Assembly: GCA_033105485.1 (NCBI GenBank)
Contig: CP136956.1
Location: 434,001 to 498,000 of the forward strand
Reading direction: 5' to 3'
DNA: 64,000 nucleotides
DNA from: LVI-A0039 sp033105485
Lineage (GTDB): Bacteria > Bacillota_I > Bacilli_A > UBA3375
Shown piece after piece: positions 55,819 to 64,000 of this stretch; position 1 is the first letter of the stretch, and every line of letters starts with the position of its first letter. A program made the translations under genes and the position numbers. The notes under the pieces are model-generated. The model was not told the DNA's origin. It searched no databases and worked only from the letters and a program-made list of their open reading frames with translations.

Positions 55819-56100
55819 ATGCAACTTGAATTAGTTCCAGGGTTGTCTCAAAATCACTTAGAAAGTTCAATTTATGAGTATATTCAAAATGAGCAAAAAA
55901 CAAATATTAAGAGTTCAAACATGATTATAAACCAGCAATGCTCACAGGGTTAGAACTTGAAAATCTGCATTTTAAATCAAAAAAAGTTTCTTATTGAAAC
56001 TGAACAAATAGTATATACTGATACTTTCCAAATACTAGAGTATACAATAGCTAGAAAAGTTCATGATGATTACATTTTTGAAACTACTTACTTGAGATAA
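55819..56100 (+). pseudogene. GntR-type UTRA-domain regulator remnant
   Basis: Three plus-strand frames in succession encode pieces of a UTRA ligand-binding domain: LVPGLSQNHLESSIYEYIQN, then DYKPAMLTGLELENLHF, then FQILEYTIARKVHDDYIFE ending TTYLR. The last resembles the FEYT-S-HRPD-F-F pattern at the end of UTRA domains. The HTH part is missing. Assignment is by pattern only. Confidence 0.45.
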
Positions 56101-56116
56101 TAAAATACAATACAAC

Positions 56117-56172
56117 AAAAAAAGAACTAACTTACTACCTTAATTGGTAATAAATTAGTCTTTTTTTTTTAT
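56117..56172. terminator. Strong bidirectional terminator at the distal end of the CRISPR array
   Basis: GAACTAACTTACTACC (56124-56139) pairs with GGTAATAAATTAGTC (56146-56160) with few mismatches, flanked by A and T runs on both sides. On the minus strand it would end the pre-crRNA about 50 bases after the last repeat. Confidence 0.8.
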
Positions 56173-56223
56173 TAAATAATGTAATAATTTAATAACTTAT
56201 TAATGTTTCAACTAACTCTATCC

Positions 56224-58635
56224 TTGTTAATTTATTAGTAAATGCAATGGATTTAGAACAACGTGTTATTGTAGAAATTTCTCCGTCTTGTGTTAATTTA
56301 TTAGTAAATGCAATGGATTTAGAACCATATCGAAGATTGTTTTCATCTATATGAAGTGTTAATTTATTAGTAAATGCAATGGATTTAGAACATTAGGTTC
56401 TACACTGTGGGTAACGATTCAGTGTTAATTTATTAGTAAATGCAATGGATTTAGAACGCTTAACTGCTCCAATTTCAATAATTTGATGTGTTAATTTATT
56501 AGTAAATGCAATGGATTTAGAACCTAATGTTTGGAATTCCTTTTGTATTAGGTGTGTTAATTTATTAGTAAATGCAATGGATTTAGAACCTGATAGTATA
56601 GCTTGTATTTCATCACTATGTGTTAATTTATTAGTAAATGCAATGGATTTAGAACGTGTAATCGATATAGACTTAATATCATATAGTGTTAATTTATTAG
56701 TAAATGCAATGGATTTAGAACATACCTTTGTTTCAACGTTTATTGCTAATCGTCTTAATTTATTAGTAAATGCAATGGATTTAGAACTTACGGGTCAAGT
56801 TGTTGGAGTTTTAGAAAGTGTTAATTTATTAGTAAATGCAATGGATTTAGAACTGTAGCTTTTCTATTAATGTCTAAAGTAACGTGTTAATTTATTAGTA
56901 AATGCAATGGATTTAGAACGTTCCGTTCCACCTTCAGGGTTTGTTGATAGTGTTAATTTATTAGTAAATGCAATGGATTTAGAACCTAATGTTTGGAATT
57001 CCTTTTGTATTAGGTGTGTTAATTTATTAGTAAATGCAATGGATTTAGAACTATGCAACAATAAGGTATAATACTTAAAGAGTGTTAATTTATTAGTAAA
57101 TGCAATGGATTTAGAACATTCCACCCATAATTGCAAAACTAACATTTGTGTTAATTTATTAGTAAATGCAATGGATTTAGAACTCATCATATTGCATTGA
57201 ATTTTTTATATGTGTGTTAATTTATTAGTAAATGCAATGGATTTAGAACCTTTAATGACTAACTCACTTACTTGATTCTGTGTTAATTTATTAGTAAATG
57301 CAATGGATTTAGAACTAAGCATTGTCAAAGCATTTGAAATTAATTGTGTTAATTTATTAGTAAATGCAATGGATTTAGAACCTGTCGGTACTTCGCAAAG
57401 CGACCTATGTAGTGTTAATTTATTAGTAAATGCAATGGATTTAGAACTCTACGGGTAATTCTGTAGTAATTAGAAATGTGTTAATTTATTAGTAAATGCA
57501 ATGGATTTAGAACCATCAACTCGGTTAGTTGTATTAACTTGTAGTGTTAATTTATTAGTAAATGCAATGGATTTAGAACGCTTATCAGAGTAATCAAGAA
57601 ATGTTTCTCGTGTTAATTTATTAGTAAATGCAATGGATTTAGAACAATTTTAGTGTTCTTTGATGTTCACTATAAGTGTTAATTTATTAGTAAATGCAAT
57701 GGATTTAGAACACCACTTTACGACTAGATGAGATAGTAAATGTGTTAATTTATTAGTAAATGCAATGGATTTAGAACTTGGTTTTAAAACAGGTGAATGG
57801 TATTTATGTGTTAATTTATTAGTAAATGCAATGGATTTAGAACCTGCAGTAGATTATGCTAATAAGTTAGAAAGTGTTAATTTATTAGTAAATGCAATGG
57901 ATTTAGAACCCTCGATGTTACCTGTTCTTTCAATGTTCAGTGTTAATTTATTAGTAAATGCAATGGATTTAGAACACAACCCTATATGACCTATCATCTT
58001 CTTCAGTGTTAATTTATTAGTAAATGCAATGGATTTAGAACGAAAATAGTTTATTCGAAGACTCAATTTTAGTGTTAATTTATTAGTAAATGCAATGGAT
58101 TTAGAACTCTGCTTCTGGTATGGCTATACCAATGGTAGTGTTAATTTATTAGTAAATGCAATGGATTTAGAACTTGACGTCTTCTTTGAATGTTTTCGGC
58201 ATAGTGTTAATTTATTAGTAAATGCAATGGATTTAGAACTGCTGACTGTGTAAACATTATAACTAACTGGTGTTAATTTATTAGTAAATGCAATGGATTT
58301 AGAACAACGCTTGTGTTACTGTGCTTATTAGTTTAGTGTTAATTTATTAGTAAATGCAATGGATTTAGAACCTTCCCTAGAGAAGTGCTCACTCTTCCCA
58401 CGTGTTAATTTATTAGTAAATGCAATGGATTTAGAACTACTGACCTATCGTATGTTAGAATACTGTTGTGTTAATTTATTAGTAAATGCAATGGATTTAG
58501 AACGCTTGGTATATTCTTTAATAAACTTCAAGTGTGTTAATTTATTAGTAAATGCAATGGATTTAGAACACATCATCATCCGATATATAAGCTTGTTCCG
58601 TGTTAATTTATTAGTAAATGCAATGGATTTAGAAC
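56224..58635 (-). CRISPR. CRISPR array: 37 repeats of 36 bp, 36 spacers of 30 bp
   Basis: The period is exactly 66 bp from 56224 to 58600 (37 starts). In the predicted crRNA sense (minus strand) the repeat begins GTTCTAAATCC and ends AAATTAACAC. Transcription from the minus strand is inferred from the repeat start, which resembles GTTTTAG of type II-A, from the cas gene direction, from an extended -10 promoter just before the first repeat, and from the degenerate repeat at the far end (56224, first base changed on the plus strand). One internal repeat (56752) has a substitution at plus-strand position 3. Spacers at 56524 and 56986 are identical. Type II-A by neighbouring genes. Confidence 0.98.
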
Positions 58636-58656
58636 CACTGCCTGTATATTATATCA
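58636..58656 (-). promoter_or_regulatory. Leader-end promoter of the CRISPR array
   Basis: TGA-TATAAT (58656-58648) forms an extended -10 box whose start point would lie around 58641, a few bases before the first repeat. No good -35 box is visible. The leader between csn2 and the array is only about 50 bp. Confidence 0.6.
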
Positions 58657-58681
58657 AAAAGCCTATATTTAAAGGCTTTTA
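58655..58681 (-). terminator. Terminator of the cas operon, overlapping the array promoter
   Basis: AAAGCCT (58658-58664) pairs with AGGCTTT (58673-58679), followed by TTTTTG on the minus strand, directly after the csn2 stop at 58689. Confidence 0.8.
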
Positions 58682-58688
58682 TGTATAT

Positions 58689-59564
58689 TTACATCTCAAT
58701 TTTTTTTAAAATTTCTAGAAAATGTTCTTCCATAAAACTATTATAATCAGTTTCTGAATAAAAATTTTCACTTTGAATTATATAGTTATCAAGTGATAAA
58801 TTACTTTTCTCCATTTTATGATATCTATCAAACATGGTTTCTTTAGCAATTGGTAGTAAGTCAATTACATTAAAATTTTTGTCAATATACTTTAAAAGTT
58901 GTAACTCATACAATAAATATTTATTTTTTGACGTCATTACAATAGTTGTATCTTTTCGTTTAATTATAAACTCAATAAATTTAAGTATAACATTTGAGTC
59001 TAAGTAACGATCTATGTCATCTATTAATATTATATTATTGATACCTTCTTTTAAATTTGCTAATGTTTGATAAAAGTAAAACTCCTCCTTACTCCCCATT
59101 GAGTGCTTATCACCTGAATATATTTCAAATAAAATGGTCTCTAATTTCTCTAACTTCTTTGTATTCACTGCTATTTCATTATTACTTAATGGATAATCAT
59201 ATATTATGTTATGTTGCTCTTCTAGAATTGAGCTCAAGTTTGATGCAAATTCTTCTGTGAATTGCTTTAATTGGTTATAGTTATTGTTAACTAGAGGTTT
59301 TACTACATTCATATGAAATGCTGATTTGGCCTTAATTTGTATTTCAGCTTCTATATCCCTATTTTCTTTTAGATACACAACGTTATATAATCCGTTATTT
59401 ACTTCAACACCATTAATAAGGGCATAGTCACTGTTTCCATTAAACACTTCATTCAATTTTTCCAATTTTTGTGTTTTACCAGATTTATTAGCTCCAAGTA
59501 TAAGGTTAACTTTTCCAAAGTTTATAACTCTTATATTCCCGTTATTTTCTATTCTTAATTCCAT
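58689..59564 (-). CDS. csn2: Csn2-like adaptation protein with intact Walker motifs
   Basis: A 291-residue protein in the csn2 position of a type II-A locus (after cas2, before the array). Residues 24-31 are GANKSGKT, a perfect Walker A, and residues 178-185 are IILIDDID, a Walker B, with an ABC/SMC-like layout: P-loop domain, helical arm (~80-150), second half and a helical C-terminal tail (~225-290). Csn2 forms a DNA-end-binding ring in spacer capture. The common short Csn2 (~220 residues) has lost these nucleotide-binding motifs. This longer form may belong to one of the rarer Csn2 subfamilies or be a new one. It overlaps cas2 by TAATG. Confidence 0.75.
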   Translation of the reverse strand: MELRIENNGNIRVINFGKVNLILGANKSGKTQKLEKLNEVFNGNSDYALINGVEVNNGLYNVVYLKENRDIEAEIQIKAKSAFHMNVVKPLVNNNYNQLKQFTEEFASNLSSILEEQHNIIYDYPLSNNEIAVNTKKLEKLETILFEIYSGDKHSMGSKEEFYFYQTLANLKEGINNIILIDDIDRYLDSNVILKFIEFIIKRKDTTIVMTSKNKYLLYELQLLKYIDKNFNVIDLLPIAKETMFDRYHKMEKSNLSLDNYIIQSENFYSETDYNSFMEEHFLEILKKIEM

Positions 59565-59896
59565 TATAATTCTATAAGTGGATCAGCACTTATTGTCCTT
59601 TCATGTAATGTAAATTCACCATTAAATATTATCATTGAATTATATTGTTTATCTGTTATAACAATGTATCTAACTTCACCTTTTTTAGGTTTATTTTTTT
59701 CTAAACGTTGCTTATGCTTTTCTACAGCTGCATAGTTTCTACAAAAACGACTATAAACTGAAAATTGCACCATAATATAACCATCTCCTATAAGAAACTT
59801 CCGAAACTTTGCATACTCTGCTCTCTCTTTTGCTGTCTTGGTTGACATATCAAAAAATAATAACATTCTCATATCTCTGTATAAACTAGATTTCAT
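59564..59896 (-). CDS. cas2: CRISPR-associated Cas2
   Basis: A 110-residue ferredoxin-fold protein. RMLLFFDMS holds the first strand with the conserved Asp, and YAKFRKFLIGDGYIMVQFSVY is the typical Cas2 core of type II systems (here given in two parts: YAKFRKFLIGDG and YIMVQFSVY). It pairs with Cas1 to form the integrase. The start at 59896 overlaps the end of cas1; a second Met eight codons later is an alternative. Confidence 0.95.
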   Translation of the reverse strand: MKSSLYRDMRMLLFFDMSTKTAKERAEYAKFRKFLIGDGYIMVQFSVYSRFCRNYAAVEKHKQRLEKNKPKKGEVRYIVITDKQYNSMIIFNGEFTLHERTISADPLIEL

Positions 59897-60788
59897 AGAA
59901 GTTTACCTTTGTAATCTCAACTTCTAATAATTCAGTTTCTGTCCCATCTATAATTTTCATAAATCTAGCACAATACTTTTCTATAGCATTTTGAAGTCGC
60001 ATTTTTTCACTACCTACTTTAACACGGGCATTAAGTAGTGATAATAATCCGCGCTTATTATTTGGAGTAAGCTCTTCGTTTACTAACTCGTAGTTCACTT
60101 TTATGTAGTAATCGACTATTGGTCTAAATACCTCGACAATGTCATAAGAAAGGTTGAGAGCATTACTTCTAGAGCTATGCCAAATACCAAATTTGGGGTC
60201 TAGTCCATATGATACTAACTCGCGTGTTATTGAACTAACTAATATTGCATAGCCATAATTCAAACAACTATTAATTTTATCTTCTTTAAAACGAACAAAT
60301 TCGGAACCATACATTTTACTAAAAAAATATTTTGCAGCAACTGCTTCTCGATTAGTCTTATCATTACGTTCCACATCTTTGCTAAGTTTCATTAAATATT
60401 CATAAGCTTCTTCTTGTTCGCATAATAAATTAACACGAGCTTGATTTTTTATTTTTTGAATAATCATTTCACGCCACACATTTTGCTTTTTTACTGTTTT
60501 AAACTCCAATTGTTTATATGACATCTCTAACTGTCGATAATGACCACTAAACGGCATAATAATACCATTTGGTAAATGCTTATTGTTACATACAACAAGC
60601 ATTACACTCTCTTCCATACATCGATTTATTGCATGAGTAGAAATCGATAAATCAAGATTATCTAAAATTATAATAGCCACATCTTCAATTGGAATTTTTA
60701 CAACATTTTCCTCTTTAGTAAATTCGAGTAAGTTATTTTTTACACTAATGTATTTAGTATCAGTAACAAGCACTTGTCTAAAACTCAT
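59886..60788 (-). CDS. cas1: CRISPR-associated Cas1 integrase
   Basis: A 300-residue Cas1 of the type II lineage. The N-terminal beta domain (1-75) is followed by the helical domain. Metal ligands are suggested by the Glu in NREAVAAKYFF, His in KFGIWHSSRSNALNLSYD and acidic residues in that last segment. It catalyses integration of new spacers at the leader end. Its ATG overlaps the cas9 stop (TAATG). Confidence 0.95.
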   Translation of the reverse strand: MSFRQVLVTDTKYISVKNNLLEFTKEENVVKIPIEDVAIIILDNLDLSISTHAINRCMEESVMLVVCNNKHLPNGIIMPFSGHYRQLEMSYKQLEFKTVKKQNVWREMIIQKIKNQARVNLLCEQEEAYEYLMKLSKDVERNDKTNREAVAAKYFFSKMYGSEFVRFKEDKINSCLNYGYAILVSSITRELVSYGLDPKFGIWHSSRSNALNLSYDIVEVFRPIVDYYIKVNYELVNEELTPNNKRGLLSLLNARVKVGSEKMRLQNAIEKYCARFMKIIDGTETELLEVEITKVNFYEI

Positions 60789-63700
60789 TATTTTACTACA
60801 CCACGTATACTTATTTTTTTCTTTTGAATATTTGATATTGCTGATACTGTTACTTTTAATCTACTTCCTATTTTCATATTTAAGTCCTTATTAATATCAT
60901 AATCATCACCTAATGGACTAGCAACTTCTAACTGTCCACTTGTAAAGCCTACAATATAACATAAACCCTCTCCACCACTAGTTTTGCCAAGTTCTATCAA
61001 GTCACCAGGGTGAATAGATAATAAGTGTTTAAAGTTATCATGTAATTGCATATTGCTTATTTGTAAATAGTTTTTTCCTTGACCATACCAAAGTATTTGA
61101 TTTATTTCTTTACCTTGTTCAGTTTGTGCTATAGACATTGCGTTTTGACCTAAGAAAAATAATCGATCATCGTTTTCTTGTTTATAAACATCAATTCTAA
61201 CAATATTTTCACTTGCTACTAATCCACGCCCTATATTTAGTGCTTTACTTGCATCACCATCAAATACTTTTACTTTTTTTATTGCTCTACCGTTTTGAAG
61301 TTGTGGAAATTCTGTAGATTTTTTATTATCTAACCAGTATTTACATGCTTCGTATACCTTAATATTTGTTGTTTCTTTATTAATTATTTTTTCTAATTTC
61401 TTTGTATCCAAGTCTTTGACAGAAAGACGTTTAGTTAATTGACCATCGAGTTCACCATAAACAGTTTCTTTATGTAGTGCTGATACTCTAGTATCACTTA
61501 ATGTGTTACCATACCTTAACTTTTGTGTTTGAACAGGTATTAGTGGTCGAATACTTCTATGCTTTCCATCATTTAGCATTTCCGTCTTCTTATCCATATC
61601 CATTTCATAAACAAAAGCTTTAACCTCTTCCCTGTAATTTTCAAATGGTAATGGTGCGAATTGACGAATGAAATATGGTTCCAACTCAAAATATTCATTC
61701 GGGTTCGAAATTTGTGCTGATATTGCATTTCCTTTGTAATCTGTATATTTTATTGTAATACTATCTTTTAATTTTAGCTGCTGTAATACATCATCGCGTT
61801 TTTTATCATATTCAGATAGTTTCTGTTGAGTTGATCGAGTAAGTGAAGCAACAGCTATTGCATCTAAAGCGTGATGAAGGTGATTATCACGATTCTTCTT
61901 GATTATTTGTTTATTAATATTTGCTTTCAATGTTGAGAAAACTCTGTGTACTGCAATCAAAGTTTCACTTTCATCATTGAAATAAGTAGATAATTGGTCA
62001 AATACATCGAGTTCGTATTTATCAAGTTTCTCGAGTTTTATACCTTGCAACTCCTCAAAGTTAATTTTATGATTAATTGTATGATAAACTTCAATTGCAT
62101 TATTCATACGTTTAATATATTCTGGACTCTTATCAGTTTCTTTTACTAATTTAATTGTATCAGAATAACTTTTATCACTAATAGTATCGATAACCGTCAT
62201 TGTTATTGCTAAATCTTTTGAAGCATGGTCTATTTTTTCGAATACTAAGTTTCTTTGTTTCTTATAATTTTTACTTTCTAATGAATGGGTGAAATTACCA
62301 ATTCCACATGCTTTTTTGAAATAGTTCACATATCCTGCTTTATGTGAGATTACACGTTTTATATCATCATTTCCCTCTTCTTTAAACTGTAAATTATTTT
62401 CAAGTATTTTCACTAGATACTTAGTAATAAATCTTGTATCCTCAATGCTACCATCTGTCATGTCTTCTGGCAAATCACTCAGTGATTTCATCAGATAATA
62501 GTCTTTTTTCTTATCTGATAAACGATAATTATTTTCTATCTGTTTTCGATACTCACTTACTCTATCTGGATACAATACTTGTAAATATTCAAGTGGAACT
62601 CTGTCCCCTTTTTCCTGGTTAGCCTTTTTTGTAACTAATGTCTTATTTGTGAAACTATTTAATTTACTTTTCGAGTAAGGTATTATATGATCAATCTCGT
62701 AATCACTTGACAATAAATGTCCCTCAGGAATCATTTCTCCTGAATACGCACATTTACCTTCTTGTTCTTGATAAAGTTTGTATTTCTCAATGTCATATTT
62801 TGAGATTGAATCATAACCTCTTGAAGGGTAACTTTCTAAGATTAATGACTTAATATACTCATTTTGGTTTAAGTTTTGTAATTGTTCATTTTCTAATTTA
62901 GCTCTATTTCCGCGTTTTAAGTTTATATCACGAGCAACTTCTATATTTATGAAGTACGGTTGTCCATATTCGCTAATTACTGAATTTATTAAACTACCAC
63001 ATTTATTTAAAACTCTAATAACCCGAGGATTAGAAATTTCATTTGGATATTGTTCATTTAGTATTTGGCTTATTATATTAAGTTGTGACTTCTTTTCTAC
63101 AGAACTTTCTAGTTGGCTATGGTGGAATCCAATTTCCTTCATAGCCTCATCATATTGCATCCCTGTACTCATAATCTCATTTAGCCTATGGAGTACTTTT
63201 AAACTAAGGGCAGCAGATTCTTTGAAAATACTATCTTTAATTTTAGGAATAACTTCTTCTACTATTGTTGGGTACAGTTCCCAATCTAACTCTGACACTA
63301 CTGAAGTATTTTGCCCTTCAATGCCTTTAAAGTATGCTTCAATTCGCTCATCTGTTTTATAAAATGTTAATCCTACCGCAATGTCATCTTTGTATTCTAT
63401 AGGTAAATTATCATATAAAGCTACACCGCCATTATTTTTAAAAATTGCTCTCACGGCTTTATGAGCTTTCATTTCGGCAATATCTTTTTTATACTCCTCC
63501 GCTAAAATGATATCCTTAAATCCAACACTATCTGTATCTACTGTTTCAACATTGTATAATTCTTTATATTTGTTTAAGCATTGGATATATTTATCACGTG
63601 ATAGTCTATTACCCTTAAATTTTAAATTCCCTTTCTTTAAGTAACTTGCAACTACTTTATATGTAATTTTTTTACCATCAACTGCCATCTTAACTAATTC

Positions 63701-64000
63701 TTTTAATTGCTGGCTAGTAAGCTGCTGATATTCTGTATCATTCTCTGCTTTATATCTTAAGTTAATTAACTTACCTAGTACTGTGTTTAGTTCTTGGCTA
63801 TATGCAAAACGTGGAGCACGATACTCACCTTTTTCAAACGTACACATTCCAAATACATTAGCAAAGTCAACAGCATAGTTAGATCCTTCACCAGGTCCAT
63901 CAGAAAATGCGCGTTGGCTTGACCAAATTTCTAAAGCAGCATCTTTAAATCTCTCATCAATTACTTTAAACTCTATTTGTTTGTCTAGTAACGCTATTAT
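60788..64000 (-). CDS. cas9: Cas9 endonuclease (N-terminal part beyond the window)
   Basis: About 1,070 residues of a type II-A Cas9 are visible. The frame is open through base 64000, and QRAFSDGPGEGSNY followed by FGMCTFEKGEYRAPRFAYS, a typical REC-lobe region, lies near the edge (two separated motifs). RuvC-II is INIEVARDI with the catalytic Glu, HNH has YEIDHIIPYSKS and FTNKTLVTKKANQEKGD, and RuvC-III is HHALDAIAVAS. The C-terminal PAM-interacting region ends in IRGVVK. The missing N-terminus should hold RuvC-I and the bridge helix. All visible catalytic residues are intact, so the nuclease is probably active. A tracrRNA is not seen inside the window. Confidence 0.97.
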   Translation of the reverse strand: MIALLDKQIEFKVIDERFKDAALEIWSSQRAFSDGPGEGSNYAVDFANVFGMCTFEKGEYRAPRFAYSQELNTVLGKLINLRYKAENDTEYQQLTSQQLKELVKMAVDGKKITYKVVASYLKKGNLKFKGNRLSRDKYIQCLNKYKELYNVETVDTDSVGFKDIILAEEYKKDIAEMKAHKAVRAIFKNNGGVALYDNLPIEYKDDIAVGLTFYKTDERIEAYFKGIEGQNTSVVSELDWELYPTIVEEVIPKIKDSIFKESAALSLKVLHRLNEIMSTGMQYDEAMKEIGFHHSQLESSVEKKSQLNIISQILNEQYPNEISNPRVIRVLNKCGSLINSVISEYGQPYFINIEVARDINLKRGNRAKLENEQLQNLNQNEYIKSLILESYPSRGYDSISKYDIEKYKLYQEQEGKCAYSGEMIPEGHLLSSDYEIDHIIPYSKSKLNSFTNKTLVTKKANQEKGDRVPLEYLQVLYPDRVSEYRKQIENNYRLSDKKKDYYLMKSLSDLPEDMTDGSIEDTRFITKYLVKILENNLQFKEEGNDDIKRVISHKAGYVNYFKKACGIGNFTHSLESKNYKKQRNLVFEKIDHASKDLAITMTVIDTISDKSYSDTIKLVKETDKSPEYIKRMNNAIEVYHTINHKINFEELQGIKLEKLDKYELDVFDQLSTYFNDESETLIAVHRVFSTLKANINKQIIKKNRDNHLHHALDAIAVASLTRSTQQKLSEYDKKRDDVLQQLKLKDSITIKYTDYKGNAISAQISNPNEYFELEPYFIRQFAPLPFENYREEVKAFVYEMDMDKKTEMLNDGKHRSIRPLIPVQTQKLRYGNTLSDTRVSALHKETVYGELDGQLTKRLSVKDLDTKKLEKIINKETTNIKVYEACKYWLDNKKSTEFPQLQNGRAIKKVKVFDGDASKALNIGRGLVASENIVRIDVYKQENDDRLFFLGQNAMSIAQTEQGKEINQILWYGQGKNYLQISNMQLHDNFKHLLSIHPGDLIELGKTSGGEGLCYIVGFTSGQLEVASPLGDDYDINKDLNMKIGSRLKVTVSAISNIQKKKISIRGVVK

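Noticed and set aside
56511..58709. Open frames on both strands across the CRISPR array with repeating LLVNAMDLE or SKSIAFTNKLT peptides
   Set aside because: They arise because the 66-bp period is divisible by three; there are no ribosome sites, and the repeat-spacer structure explains them.
1..64000. Mycoplasma-type code with TGA as Trp
   Set aside because: Trp residues use TGG, and genes such as the regulator at 41785-42579 end in TGA at the expected length.

Overview
The window is low-GC (about 30% by eye), densely coded DNA from a member of the Bacillota. Evidence is AGGAGG-type ribosome binding sites, many PTS permeases, PRD, RpiR and LacI regulators, a BceRS-BceAB peptide-antibiotic module, a MupG/MurQ muropeptide pathway and a type II-A CRISPR system. 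UGA is used as a stop (for example the regulator ending at 41785), so the code is standard. An Erysipelotrichia-, Turicibacter- or Culicoidibacter-like lineage would fit, but the sequence alone does not fix the taxon. No rRNA or tRNA gene was seen.

Layout. 1-2616: the 5' part of a fructose-type PTS gene and its PRD regulator. 2789-4603: a YxlE/YxlF/YxlG-like ABC transporter operon. 4675-6858: a THUMP-type RNA methyltransferase and a DUF1917/Bles03-like gene. 7027-13062: glycerate kinase, a PTS EIICB, a GH38 mannosidase and an RpiR regulator, which together read as mannosylglycerate use. 13243-15007: an arylsulfotransferase-like lipid-side protein and a small membrane protein. 15192-16525: a Rieske oxygenase and a VOC protein. 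16768-20105: a frame-shifted argininosuccinate lyase, a fused amino-acid ABC receptor/permease, a short leader peptide and an unidentified structured RNA with its own promoter and terminator. 20170-20800: a chimeric remnant of Rieske and RpiR genes. 20972-31054: a giant repetitive surface protein of about 3,360 residues. 32625-37689: a complete Bce-type resistance module. 37844-42579: a MurNAc/muropeptide operon (EIIC, MupG, MurQ) ending in a deletion scar. 42644-43533: a glycerate kinase fragment and an IS3 OrfA remnant. 43620-44573: a second intact Rieske gene. 44692-49520: a sucrose operon (scrK, scrB, scrA) with LacI-type regulator and twin operators. 49680-50960: a cysteine desulfidase-like protein. 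51198-54937: a decayed second copy of the fructose PTS plus regulator, bracketed by two copies of a ~62-bp palindromic repeat. 55530-56100: remnants of an oxidoreductase and a GntR/UTRA regulator. 56224-64000: a 37-repeat CRISPR array, an unusual Csn2, Cas2, Cas1 and most of Cas9.

The genes mainly describe a host-associated sugar scavenger. PTS permeases bring in fructose-like sugars, mannosylglycerate, sucrose and amino-sugar disaccharides, and each has its dedicated hydrolase, kinase or etherase and regulator. Around these working operons are several stages of gene decay (frameshifts, an in-frame stop, truncated and fused genes), so the locus seems to be rearranging by recombination between paralogues and short repeats.

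The items most worth a second look are the Csn2-like protein with intact Walker A and B motifs and the array with a duplicated spacer, the structured RNA at 19930-20091, the ~60-nt RNA candidate between bceS and bceA, the paired 62-bp repeats, and the giant adhesin with a non-canonical LLSTG sorting-like tail.
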